DNA of 10,581 nt from positions 42,009 to 52,589 of the forward strand of contig DMNE01000420.1 of assembly GCA_003453735.1 (NCBI GenBank). The letters are read 5' to 3'. This DNA is from Nitrospiraceae bacterium. GTDB lineage: Bacteria; Nitrospirota; Thermodesulfovibrionia; Thermodesulfovibrionales; UBA9159. The translations under genes and the position numbers were made by a program. Below the pieces are notes generated by a model that saw only the letters and a program-made list of their open reading frames with translations, made no database searches and was not told where the DNA came from. The number at the start of each line of letters is the position of its first letter. Positions within the stretch are counted from its first letter, which is position 1. Positions 1-7,592 of the stretch are shown in pieces.

Positions 1-831
1 GGGAGAGGGTAGACAGAGCACCACAGCGTCGAGAAGTTCCATAACGCCGACGGTCTTGACTGCTGAACCACAGGTAACGGGAATAAATCTCCGTGTAAGT
101 GACCCTTCCCTGATCCCACTCATAATCTCGGCATCGGTCAATTCTCCGCCTTCGAGATACCTCTCGAGGAGCGCATCATCCGACTCAGCGATCTTTTCCA
201 CGAGTCTTTTTCGATATCCCTCTGCCTCCGATAGAAGTTCAGCCGGTATTTCGGCCACAACGGGTTTACCATTCGTATAGGTCTGCGCCTTCATGCCGAT
301 AAGATCAATGATGCCTGAAAAGGTGCCCCCGGCACCGATAGGCATTTGTAGAGGGATCGCCTCCACCTCGAAGGACTTTTCTATCTCGGCAACCGCCCGT
401 GCGAAATTTGCGTTATCCTTATCCATTTTATTCACAAATACGATTCGCGGTATCTCGAATTCACAGGCGTATTTCCAGACCTTCTCCGTCTCGGCTTTTA
501 CCCCTGAGATTGCACTCACGATAATGACGGCACCATCAACCCCTCTCAAGCACCCCCTGGTATCTTCAATGAAATTTATGAACCCCGGCGTATCTATGAG
601 ATTCATCCTGTAGCCGTTCCAGCTGCAAAAAGCAAGGGAAGAAGAAATGGTTATCTTTCGGGCTATTTCCTCCGGTTCAAAGTCAGTGGTCGCTGTGCCA
701 TTGTCCACAGAACCCAATCGGTCGATTGCGCCGGACACAAAAAGCAGTGATTCGGTTAGGGAGGTCTTTCCGGCACCCCCATGGGCAATAACCGCAACAT
801 TACGAATTTTGTTCACATCGAAGTTGGCCAT
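1..831 (-). CDS. EF-G-like translational GTPase (FusA2-type), N-terminal part
   Basis: This is the first 277 codons of a translation-factor GTPase that continues beyond the left edge. The G domain is complete: G1 loop HGGAGKTS (residues 17-24), an effector region with TATTDFEPEE (about 46-55), G3 DTPGF (80-84), G4 NKMD (134-137) and G5 GSA (255-257). The G-domain/domain II junction LPSP falls right at the edge. Canonical EF-G has a G1 like AHIDAGKTT and an effector region like MDWMEQE; the GGAGKTS loop and DFEPEE stretch instead match the EF-G paralogue group often annotated FusA2 or EF-G-like. Canonical EF-G promotes ribosomal translocation, but the role of these paralogues is less settled. 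The ATG at 831 is preceded by an AGGGGG ribosome site about four bases away. The RseC-like gene lies 71 bases upstream. Family assignment is strong; the paralogue assignment is likely. Confidence 0.9.
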   Translation of the reverse strand, partial: MANFDVNKIRNVAVIAHGGAGKTSLTESLLFVSGAIDRLGSVDNGTATTDFEPEEIARKITISSSLAFCSWNGYRMNLIDTPGFINFIEDTRGCLRGVDGAVIIVSAISGVKAETEKVWKYACEFEIPRIVFVNKMDKDNANFARAVAEIEKSFEVEAIPLQMPIGAGGTFSGIIDLIGMKAQTYTNGKPVVAEIPAELLSEAEGYRKRLVEKIAESDDALLERYLEGGELTDAEIMSGIREGSLTRRFIPVTCGSAVKTVGVMELLDAVVLCLPSP

Positions 832-902
832 AAAACCCCCTGTAACATATAATTATGATTGAAGGAAAACCGACAGGAAACGAGGGAAAACTGATTCCCC
901 TC

Positions 903-1328
903 TCATCCTTCTATGATCTCCTTAACAACAGGTTTGTATTCTATTTTTTTTTCGACCCTGCCGCTCCACGCCTTGACAAGGCCGAAGGATATGATGAATG
1001 CACCGAAACCGGCAATCGCAGAAAGAATATCGGGGTCCGCTTTCTCAAAGAGGAGACTCAGGAATTCTTTTCCGATTACGGCACCGACAATGAGTGCGAC
1101 AGACGGTACCCCGTATACAAGCAAGGTACCCTTAAGATAGGAATGCGGACTCATCAACACCCTTACCTTCTGGCCTATCTCCGCGCCGGCCTCATTGATC
1201 GCCTCTATCTCTGCTTCAGACTCCGTAAGGCTACATCCTGCCTTGCACTGCTCGCATGCAGATTTCCTGCTCACCGACACTATTGCTACATCGCCCTTCA
1301 GAACCTTGACTACGCCGACTTCATCCAT
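903..1328 (-). CDS. RseC/MucC-like membrane protein (SoxR-reducing system family)
   Basis: This encodes a small membrane protein of the RseC/MucC family (141 residues from this start). Family members are linked to reduction of the SoxR iron-sulfur cluster with Rsx/Rnf complexes, and in E. coli RseC also affects sigma-E signalling. The N-terminal cytoplasmic part carries the family cysteine cluster SACEQCKAGC, with Cys at about 25, 28 and 32. Two hydrophobic helices follow, at about 67-86 and 102-121, then a Lys/Glu-rich tail. I chose the ATG at 1328 because the protein then begins MDEVGVVKV, as family members do. An in-frame ATG at 1409, 10 bases after panD, would add 27 residues (MKTEGVLHL onward) that do not look conserved. 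Neither start has a well-spaced Shine-Dalgarno sequence. The tail contains a run of nine A in the message (944-952). No rsx, rnf, soxR or sigma-E gene is in view, so its partner is unknown. Confidence 0.8.
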   Translation of the reverse strand: MDEVGVVKVLKGDVAIVSVSRKSACEQCKAGCSLTESEAEIEAINEAGAEIGQKVRVLMSPHSYLKGTLLVYGVPSVALIVGAVIGKEFLSLLFEKADPDILSAIAGFGAFIISFGLVKAWSGRVEKKIEYKPVVKEIIEG

Positions 1329-1419
1329 GCCTTCCGCGAGGAGGACACGAGAAGGAGGAAGAACAAGCCATGAGCCAGGAGGTAAATGTAATACCCCCTC
1401 CGTTTTCATCCTTCATAAT

Positions 1420-1773
1420 TCATCCGTTCATGATCCGATTGTTCGAGTCAAGTCGGATTATCTTCGGCTTGGAAACTCCAACCTCAGTGGCCTCGAAGTA
1501 GCCGTAACAGAATATAATCACCTGATCACCCACCACACCCTTCCGAGCAGTCGGACCATTCAAGCAGATTTCGCCGCTCCCTGCTCTTCCGGCAATGACG
1601 TAGGTGTCGAATCTCTCGCCATTGTTCACATTGCTTACCATCACCTGCTCATAGGGGATGATGCCGGTCTCCTTTAACAGATTCGCGTCAATGGTTATAC
1701 TGCCTTCATAGGCAACATTGGCATTGGTAACTGTCGCCATGTGGATTTTCGCTCTGAGGATACACCGTAACAT
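1420..1773 (-). CDS. panD: Aspartate 1-decarboxylase
   Basis: PanD decarboxylates L-aspartate to beta-alanine, which feeds pantothenate and coenzyme A synthesis in the cytoplasm. It is made as an inactive proenzyme that cleaves itself between Gly24 and Ser25 to create a pyruvoyl cofactor. The 117-residue length is typical. The cleavage site is present as YEGSITID with Gly24-Ser25 at the expected numbers. Other expected residues are also visible: Lys9, Tyr22, Arg54, Thr57, Tyr58 and Asn72 (in LNGPTAR). The start ATG at 1773 lies 10 bases after the gatC stop, with no clear Shine-Dalgarno, so translation may be coupled to gatC. No panB, panC or panE lies in the window, so pantothenate genes are dispersed. 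Identification is very secure. Confidence 0.97.
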   Translation of the reverse strand: MLRCILRAKIHMATVTNANVAYEGSITIDANLLKETGIIPYEQVMVSNVNNGERFDTYVIAGRAGSGEICLNGPTARKGVVGDQVIIFCYGYFEATEVGVSKPKIIRLDSNNRIMNG

Positions 1774-1783
1774 AGATTATTTT

Positions 1784-2062
1784 TTATTCGATGATCTTTG
1801 GCACCCTGTAGAAATTGCCGGATCTATCAGGTGCATTCGCAAGCGCACTATCGCTTGGGAGGGACGACCACAGGGTGTCTTCCCTCATGACGTTGTGCAT
1901 CTCGATCACGTGAGAGGTCGGCTCAATTCCTATCGTATCAAGCTCATTGAGCTTTTCTACGTACATAAGGATGCTGCGGAGCTGTTGAGAAAACCTTTCC
2001 TTTTCTCTTTCGGAGAGGGAAAGACGGGCAAGATGAGCTATACGTTCTACGGGTATCGTCAT
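1784..2062 (-). CDS. gatC: Asp-tRNA(Asn)/Glu-tRNA(Gln) amidotransferase subunit C
   Basis: GatC is the small subunit of the GatCAB amidotransferase, which converts misacylated Glu-tRNA(Gln), and often Asp-tRNA(Asn), to the correct amide form. It wraps around GatA and stabilises its contact with GatB. The 92-residue length is typical. The N-terminal IAHLARLSLSE motif, the following amphipathic helices (about 18-42) and the later MREDTLW segment (residues 59-65), followed by a proline-containing stretch, are family hallmarks. The ATG at 2062 has a good ribosome site, GAGGTG, about six bases upstream. The helicase gene ends 97 bases before it. Unusually, gatA does not follow: the next genes are panD and the RseC-like gene. 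GatA and GatB must therefore be elsewhere if the complex is functional. Confidence 0.95.
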   Translation of the reverse strand: MTIPVERIAHLARLSLSEREKERFSQQLRSILMYVEKLNELDTIGIEPTSHVIEMHNVMREDTLWSSLPSDSALANAPDRSGNFYRVPKIIE

Positions 2063-2117
2063 GGATTCACCTCAACAGTCTGTGATTGCCCTGTGCTCAT
2101 TGTGATATTTTGAACCC

Positions 2118-2146
2118 GTTGCCCAACGCATGCTGTGTTGTGCAAC
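2118..2146. repeat. Intergenic inverted repeat between helicase gene and gatC
   Basis: Two 10-base arms, GTTGCCCAAC (2118-2127) and GTTGTGCAAC (2137-2146), pair in 9 of 10 positions around a 9-base loop. It lies 14 bases past the helicase stop. On the transcribed strand no run of U follows, so it is not a classical intrinsic terminator; it may stabilise or process the message between helicase and gatC. The bases AACCCGTTGC at its edge (2113-2122) recur in the gap upstream of yebC (9003-9012). Confidence 0.45.
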
Positions 2147-2159
2147 CCTCGTCAGCAAC

Positions 2160-4280
2160 CTAAATCTTTTCGAGGTTTGCGAATCTAAGCACGAGTTTCT
2201 TGATTCCTATATTAGGGAAATTAACCGTCACCTTTTCTTCATCGCCATCGCCGTAACAATCCCGCACAACACCGACCCCCCACTTGGGATGTCTTACCCG
2301 GCAGCCAGTCATGTAAAGGGAGATTCGTTTCGGTAAGTCGGTAGATCTTTTTGCCACCGTTCGGGGAAAATTCGATCGAACGGATTTTTCTATCAACTGA
2401 CAGCACTCCCTGGGGATATCGGAGAGGAACCGGGAAGGTTCCTGATTCTGAACCTTTGCGTACAACCTCCTCTTGCCGGCTCCGGTGAGCCACAGGATGT
2501 CCTTTGCCCGCGTCATGCCAACATAGAAAAGCCGCCGTTCTTCACTGATCTCATCGGTATCGTCTGCGGTTTTGAAATAAGGAAGCAAGCCTTCCTCCAG
2601 ACCGATTATAAAAACTACGGGGAATTCAAGACCCTTTGCGGTGTGGAGGGTCATGAGAGAGACCGCATTGTCATGCACCGAATCATCGAGGTTTGTCATA
2701 AGGGATACCCTTTCGACGAAATCCTTCACACCGACGCCCGCAGCCGATGCAATCAGTTCATCGATGCTCTGAGCTCTCTCTTCGTCGACAGATTTCCGGT
2801 AACTTGTCTTTTCAATAATGTCCTTGAGCATGTCGCCGGCTGCTCTGTATTTCAAAGATGCCGACTCTTCAATCAACCCTATGAATCCTTCAAGACTGAC
2901 CACAAGATCGCGAGATTTTTTCAGCACCCCGCTGTTATTCTTCAGAGTATGCTTCAGGGCATCAAAGAGACACACGGACCTCTTCTTAGCTTCCTGCTCT
3001 ATCCTTGATAGGGTCGCGGCGCCGATCCCCCTTGGAGGACAATTGATAATCCGTCTCAAGCTGACATTGTCACCGCGATTCGAGATGAGGCGCATATACG
3101 CAACAATATCCTTGATTTCTTTCCTCTGGTAGAAGCCGATGCCTCCAATAATACGGTAGGGGAGACCTTCATCCCGCAGTGCCTCTTCGACCGCCCGTGA
3201 CTGGATGTTGACCCGGTACAGCACTGCGACATCGCGGTACTCATGCTCCCCTTTTAAATAAAATTCCTTGATGGTTTTTGCAATATGACGTGCCTCCTCA
3301 TCCTCGTCGCTCAACCAGCAGTGGTATACTCGCTCTCCGCACCCGCGGCCTGTCCAGAGCTTTTTCTGCTTTCTGACAGGATTTTTTGAAATCACCGTTC
3401 CGGCCACATCAAGGATGTTCTCCGTTGAGCGGTAGTTCTGCTCCAGACGTATGGTTCGGGTGCCGGGAAAGTCTTTCTCGAACCGAAATACATGAGTGAC
3501 ATCAGCTCCCCGGAACCGATAAATGCTCTGGTCATCGTCACCGACCACGGAAATATTTCTGTGGCCTGAGCCAAGAAGCCGTAAGAGCTTGTATTGGGCG
3601 TAATTTGTATCTTGGAATTCGTCAACTAGGATGTACGAAAAGTCGTTCTGATATCTTTTTAGTATTTCGGGGTGTCCTTCGAAGAGCATTACCGTAATGC
3701 CGATGAGATCATCAAAATCAAGAGCATTACTCCTCTTCAATTCGTCCTGATACCGTACATAAACTCTTGCCAGTTTCTCGTCAAACCCAAAGCCATCACC
3801 GGTGGAAAGGAATTCTTCGGGCCCGACGAGCGATGATTTCAGGGCACTTATCCGTGCTGCAACGCCCCGGTAAAGGGCTTCATGAATGCCAAACTCCTTG
3901 AGGATATGCCGTACAAGATTCCGCTGGTCATCGTCATCATAGATAGAGAAATCGCTCTTATAGCCTGCAGCCCCTATTTCCCTTCTGAGAATCTTGCTGC
4001 ACTGAGAGTGGAATGTTCCAATCCACGAACCGTTCATATCCTTTCCTGTAAGAGACGAAATTCTCTCTTTCATTTCATGGGAAGCCTTATTGGTAAATGT
4101 TACGGTGAATATGGATCTGTCGGAGAGTTTTTTTATCTTTACGAGATAGGCAAATTTACGGGCGATAACCGTGGTCTTCCCGCTTCCTGCGCCTGCAAGT
4201 ATGAGCAGAGGCCCTTCCGAATACAGGGTGGCCTCACGCTGACGGGGGTTCAAGCCCTCTAATAAGCTCTCTTTAGACAT
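2160..4280 (-). CDS. UvrD/PcrA-family superfamily 1A DNA helicase
   Basis: This is an ATP-dependent 3'-to-5' DNA helicase of the UvrD/PcrA/Rep family. Such enzymes act in nucleotide excision repair, mismatch repair, removal of recombinase filaments and clearing of replication or transcription conflicts. From the ATG at 4280 it has 706 residues, close to the usual length. Motifs in order: Q motif LNPRQREA (about 10-17), Walker A GAGSGKT (30-36), Walker B DEFQDT (220-225), GDDDQSIYRFRGA (247-259), QNYRS (281-285), HTAKGLEFP (546-554) and VGMTRAKD (587-594). The last 50 residues (GCRVRHPKWGVG onward) form the small Tudor-like domain typical of PcrA and UvrD, which binds RNA polymerase in those proteins. 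An in-frame TTG at 4295 would add five residues, but it lies inside a good -10 element, so I prefer the ATG. I cannot separate UvrD from PcrA by eye. Confidence 0.95.
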   Translation of the reverse strand: MSKESLLEGLNPRQREATLYSEGPLLILAGAGSGKTTVIARKFAYLVKIKKLSDRSIFTVTFTNKASHEMKERISSLTGKDMNGSWIGTFHSQCSKILRREIGAAGYKSDFSIYDDDDQRNLVRHILKEFGIHEALYRGVAARISALKSSLVGPEEFLSTGDGFGFDEKLARVYVRYQDELKRSNALDFDDLIGITVMLFEGHPEILKRYQNDFSYILVDEFQDTNYAQYKLLRLLGSGHRNISVVGDDDQSIYRFRGADVTHVFRFEKDFPGTRTIRLEQNYRSTENILDVAGTVISKNPVRKQKKLWTGRGCGERVYHCWLSDEDEEARHIAKTIKEFYLKGEHEYRDVAVLYRVNIQSRAVEEALRDEGLPYRIIGGIGFYQRKEIKDIVAYMRLISNRGDNVSLRRIINCPPRGIGAATLSRIEQEAKKRSVCLFDALKHTLKNNSGVLKKSRDLVVSLEGFIGLIEESASLKYRAAGDMLKDIIEKTSYRKSVDEERAQSIDELIASAAGVGVKDFVERVSLMTNLDDSVHDNAVSLMTLHTAKGLEFPVVFIIGLEEGLLPYFKTADDTDEISEERRLFYVGMTRAKDILWLTGAGKRRLYAKVQNQEPSRFLSDIPRECCQLIEKSVRSNFPRTVAKRSTDLPKRISLYMTGCRVRHPKWGVGVVRDCYGDGDEEKVTVNFPNIGIKKLVLRFANLEKI

Positions 4281-4294
4281 AACCGGTTCGTTCA

Positions 4295-4303
4295 ATTATA
4301 ACA
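4295..4303 (-). promoter_or_regulatory. Extended -10 promoter element for the helicase gene
   Basis: On the minus strand these bases read TGTTATAAT, a perfect extended -10 (TGnTATAAT) for the main vegetative sigma factor. No good -35 hexamer is seen 17 bases upstream, which extended -10 promoters can tolerate. Initiation about seven bases downstream would leave a leader of only about 7-9 bases before the ATG at 4280. It sits in the 70-base gap after glmS, where a separate promoter is plausible. The call rests on sequence only. Confidence 0.45.
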
Positions 4304-4350
4304 TTTGCATAAAGAAAATAGGTACATTGCATGGGGATAATCTCTGCAAG

Positions 4351-6177
4351 TTATTCAACGGTGACACTTTTGGCTAGATTTCTCGGCTGATCAACGTCAC
4401 AGCCCCGCAACACACCAATGTGATACGCGATAAGTTGCAGCGGCACTGTCATCAGGATTGTGCTGAGGTACGTATTGGACAGGGGGATAGAGATATGATA
4501 ATCGGAGAGTCCGGACACTTCCGTATCTCCAGAGGTGAGCAGCGATATGACCTTTCCCCCTCTGCTTTTTACCTCCTGGATATTCGAAGCTATCTTTTCA
4601 TGGAGCGAACCTTGCGGGGCCAGAAAGACCACGGGGAGTTCTTCGTCGATCAGTGCAATAGGTCCATGCTTCATCTCTCCCGCAGGGTATCCTTCGGCAT
4701 GAATATAAGTGACCTCTTTCAGCTTGAGCGCTCCCTCTAGGGCAACGGGATAGTGTATGCCCCTTCCAAGGTAGATAAAATCTTCTGCCTTGAACAACTC
4801 TTTTGCTATACGTTCTATCTCCTCGCTCCCGGAGAGTACCTGTTCCACTTTGTCAGGGATCGTAAGCAATTCCTGCAGCATGATGGTGGCGCTTGCGGCG
4901 CTCACCACCTTCTTTGCTAAGCCCAAAGCAATAGCAAAGAGATAAAGGCCGATTATCTGCGAGGTGAACGCTTTTGTCGATGCAACCCCTATCTCGGGTC
5001 CTGAGTGGGTGTAAAAAACAGCTTCCGCCTCCCTCATCGATGAACTGCCTACCACATTGCAGATACTCAAGACCTTTGCCCCAAGTCGTCTGGCCTCTTT
5101 CTGGGCCGCAAGGGTATCTGCTGTCTCCCCTGACTGTGTTATGGCTATAAAGAGGTCTCCTGCCTTTATCACAGGATTTCTATACCTGAACTCTGACGCT
5201 ATATCGACTTCGACGGTGACCCGCGCAATGTCTTCAATGATATATTTGCCGATCAGTGCTGCATGCCATGAGGTACCGCATGCGACAATGAATATCTTCC
5301 CGATAGACTCGAGGGCGTCCTTCGCCATGCCGAATTCTTCTAAATTCACCTCACCGTTTTCCACGCTGAACCTTCCTCGCACCGCATCAGCAATTGCCCG
5401 CGGCTGTTCATAGATCTCCTTCAGCATGAAGTGCTTATAGCCCCCCTTCTCTGCCATAGAGGGACTCCACGAGATGGTCGCTACCTCTTTCCGAAGAGCG
5501 CCTCCCTGCATTGTTGTCACGAGAACTGCGTCATTGGTAAGGACAGCCATTTCTCCGTCATTGAGAAACATCACCTTCTTTGCGTGGTTAAAGAATGCCG
5601 GGACATCGGATGCGATAAAATACTCACCCTCTCCAAGGCCGACGCAGAGGGGGCTGTCTTTTCTCACCCCAACGACCTTGCCCTCCTCACGCTCACTGAC
5701 CACTGCAAGGGCGTACGCGCCCCGAACCTCTCTTAAGGCATCCCTCACCGCGTCCTCCAAAGGACGGCCCTTCGAATATTTATGGATGAGATGGCATAAT
5801 ACCTCTGTATCCGTTTCTGATGTGAATGTGTATCCCTCGGCGATGAGTGTTTTCTTCAATGACAAGTAATTTTCGACTATTCCGTTATGGACAAGGACTA
5901 TGCCATGGGATCTATGGGGGTGTGCATTTTCCTCAGACGGTTTTCCGTGTGTTGCCCAACGGGTATGTCCTATGGCGGTGTGGCTTGCCGGCTTCTCCTC
6001 TTCAAGGAGGCCGGCGAGGTTATTCACCTTGCCCTTACATCGCCGGATCTCAATCTTTCCATCAGTAAAGTATGCGACTCCCGCGGAGTCATATCCCCGG
6101 TATTCGAGACGTTTAAGGCCGTCAAGCACTACCGATACGGCATCACCTTTGCCCGTATACCCGATTATTCCGCACAT
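4351..6177 (-). CDS. glmS: Glutamine--fructose-6-phosphate aminotransferase (isomerizing)
   Basis: GlmS makes glucosamine-6-phosphate from fructose-6-phosphate and glutamine, the committed step to UDP-N-acetylglucosamine for peptidoglycan and lipopolysaccharide. It has 608 residues, the usual length. The N-terminal class II glutaminase domain begins MCGIIGYTG, whose Cys2 becomes the catalytic N-terminal cysteine; GHTRWATHG and HNGIVENY follow. The two SIS sugar-isomerase domains occupy the rest, with ITQSGETADT and SGPEIGVASTKAF. The C-terminal tail DQPRNLAKSVTVE is the signature end that closes the active site. A strong ribosome site (GGAGGAGGG) lies seven bases before the ATG at 6177, inside the end of glmU, and only two bases separate the genes. 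There is no room for a glmS ribozyme between them. Identification is secure. Confidence 0.98.
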   Translation of the reverse strand: MCGIIGYTGKGDAVSVVLDGLKRLEYRGYDSAGVAYFTDGKIEIRRCKGKVNNLAGLLEEEKPASHTAIGHTRWATHGKPSEENAHPHRSHGIVLVHNGIVENYLSLKKTLIAEGYTFTSETDTEVLCHLIHKYSKGRPLEDAVRDALREVRGAYALAVVSEREEGKVVGVRKDSPLCVGLGEGEYFIASDVPAFFNHAKKVMFLNDGEMAVLTNDAVLVTTMQGGALRKEVATISWSPSMAEKGGYKHFMLKEIYEQPRAIADAVRGRFSVENGEVNLEEFGMAKDALESIGKIFIVACGTSWHAALIGKYIIEDIARVTVEVDIASEFRYRNPVIKAGDLFIAITQSGETADTLAAQKEARRLGAKVLSICNVVGSSSMREAEAVFYTHSGPEIGVASTKAFTSQIIGLYLFAIALGLAKKVVSAASATIMLQELLTIPDKVEQVLSGSEEIERIAKELFKAEDFIYLGRGIHYPVALEGALKLKEVTYIHAEGYPAGEMKHGPIALIDEELPVVFLAPQGSLHEKIASNIQEVKSRGGKVISLLTSGDTEVSGLSDYHISIPLSNTYLSTILMTVPLQLIAYHIGVLRGCDVDQPRNLAKSVTVE

Positions 6178-6179
6178 GT

Positions 6180-7592
6180 TCAGTCCCTCCTCCTGCTGCT
6201 GACTTCCGCCACCAGGCTGCTGATATTTGCCCTTCTTTTCCGCGCCCAGTTTCTTATATTCCTCTGCTTCCCCCTGCCTATGGCCAGCGCTCCGGGAGGG
6301 ACATCCTCGGTTATGGTGGAACCGGCACCGACATACGCACCTTTGCCAACTTTCACCGGAGCAATGAGTTGAGTGTCGCTGCCGATAAAAACGCCGTCGT
6401 GAATTTCCGTTTTGTTTTTTTGCTTTCCATCATAATTGCAGGTTATAGTCCCGGCGCCGATATTAACATCCTTCCCCACAACGGCGTCTCCAATATAGCT
6501 CAGATGTGAGGCCTTGGTTCCGTTTCCGATGGATGATTTTTTTACCTCGACAAAGTTTCCTATCTTCGCATTGGAACCTATGAATGAGCCGGGGCGCAAA
6601 TGCGCGAAGGGTCCAATCTGAGCATTCTGTTTCACAATGGAATTTTCTATGACTGAGGAGTCTTTTATAGTTACGTTGTTCCCGATGGTGCCCTCTGTTA
6701 TCCGCACATTGGGATAGATGGTGCATCCACGGCCGATTCCAGTATCTCCCTCGAGATAGACGTTAGGGTAAAGAAGAGTGTCCGCGCCGATCTTCACACC
6801 GGAATGGACGTACGTTGATGCCGGATCGATACATTTCACTCCCCCTTCAATAAGGGCATCGATTATTTTCTGTTGCATAACTTTCTCGGCCGTTAAAAGC
6901 TCCCTCCGAGTATTTATGCCCATCATTTCTTCCTCTGAACCGAGACAATAAACGCCTGTCTTTGCATTTCTTTTTACTGCTATTTCAAAAAGGTCGGTCA
7001 GATAGTATTCCCCTTTGGCCCTATTCAATTTAATCCGAGAGAGAAGATTCAGGGCCTCAGATCGTATCGCATAAATCCCGCTGTTCACTTCCTTCACTTT
7101 TTTTTGTTCCCGGGTTGCATCTTTTTCCTCGATGATCTGCAGGGCATAGCCGGAGGTATCCCTGATAATTCTGCCATATGCCCCAGGATTCTCTGCAGTA
7201 AAGGAGAGGACTGACACAGCATCTCCATTCTTTTCAGAAAGGCTAAGGAAACTCTTCACCGTATCTGCTGTGACCAGCGGGGCATCACCGTTCAGCACAA
7301 GGATCGTTCCTTTGAAATTGTCAAGAGCTCCAACGGCCTTCAGAAGTGCATCTCCGGTGCCTTTGGGAATTTTCTGCAAAACATAGGAGATCAATGAACC
7401 GGAAACAGCTCGGGTTATCTCATCATACCGTTTCCCGACAACAATGATCTTCTTTTCCGGCTTGAGTTTCTCAACAGCATTCAGGACATGCTGGAGCATC
7501 GGCTTGCCGCAGAGGGTATGGAGAACCTTAGGGATCGAAGAATTCATCCGTTTTCCGATACCAGCGGCAAGGATAACACAGACCAATTTCAT
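6180..7592 (-). CDS. glmU: Bifunctional UDP-GlcNAc pyrophosphorylase / glucosamine-1-phosphate acetyltransferase
   Basis: GlmU acetylates glucosamine-1-phosphate with acetyl-CoA and then uridylylates the product to UDP-N-acetylglucosamine. The 470-residue protein has both halves. The N-terminal pyrophosphorylase domain (about 1-230) shows LAAGIGKRM with Arg15, PKVLH with Lys22, the GTGDA loop (78-82) and NGDAPL with the metal-binding Asp103. The C-terminal left-handed beta-helix of hexapeptide repeats (about 250-445) carries the acetyltransferase residues in HLRPGSF, EVKKSS, SHLSYIGD, CNYDGKQKNK and a late GRGKQRN. The start ATG shares four bases (ATGA) with the stop of the DUF502 gene, and a GGAGG site sits seven bases upstream, pointing to coupled translation. 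glmS follows two bases after the stop, so the two amino-sugar enzymes are made together. Confidence 0.97.
   Translation of the reverse strand: MKLVCVILAAGIGKRMNSSIPKVLHTLCGKPMLQHVLNAVEKLKPEKKIIVVGKRYDEITRAVSGSLISYVLQKIPKGTGDALLKAVGALDNFKGTILVLNGDAPLVTADTVKSFLSLSEKNGDAVSVLSFTAENPGAYGRIIRDTSGYALQIIEEKDATREQKKVKEVNSGIYAIRSEALNLLSRIKLNRAKGEYYLTDLFEIAVKRNAKTGVYCLGSEEEMMGINTRRELLTAEKVMQQKIIDALIEGGVKCIDPASTYVHSGVKIGADTLLYPNVYLEGDTGIGRGCTIYPNVRITEGTIGNNVTIKDSSVIENSIVKQNAQIGPFAHLRPGSFIGSNAKIGNFVEVKKSSIGNGTKASHLSYIGDAVVGKDVNIGAGTITCNYDGKQKNKTEIHDGVFIGSDTQLIAPVKVGKGAYVGAGSTITEDVPPGALAIGRGKQRNIRNWARKRRANISSLVAEVSSRRRD

Noticed and set aside
832..902. CATAAT-like -10 upstream of the EF-G-like gene
   Set aside because: The hexamer is plausible but no -35 or extended -10 supports it, and A/T-rich gaps produce such matches often.
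855..1373. Plus-strand open frame of 172 codons
   Set aside because: It is antisense to the RseC-like gene, shows no recognisable domain, and its composition fits a shadow of the minus-strand gene.
1378..1393. Plus-strand AGGAGGTAAATG resembling a perfect ribosome site and start
   Set aside because: The ATG is followed directly by TAA, so it opens no reading frame; it is a chance feature of the minus-strand sequence.
4321..4350. Terminator after glmS from TTGCA/TGCAA arms
   Set aside because: The stem is only five bases with a 13-base loop and no U run directly behind it.
6178..6179. glmS ribozyme upstream of glmS
   Set aside because: Only two bases separate glmU and glmS, so there is no leader to hold the ribozyme.
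5887..6372. Plus-strand open frame of 161 codons
   Set aside because: It is antisense to the highly conserved start of glmS and end of glmU and has no family features.
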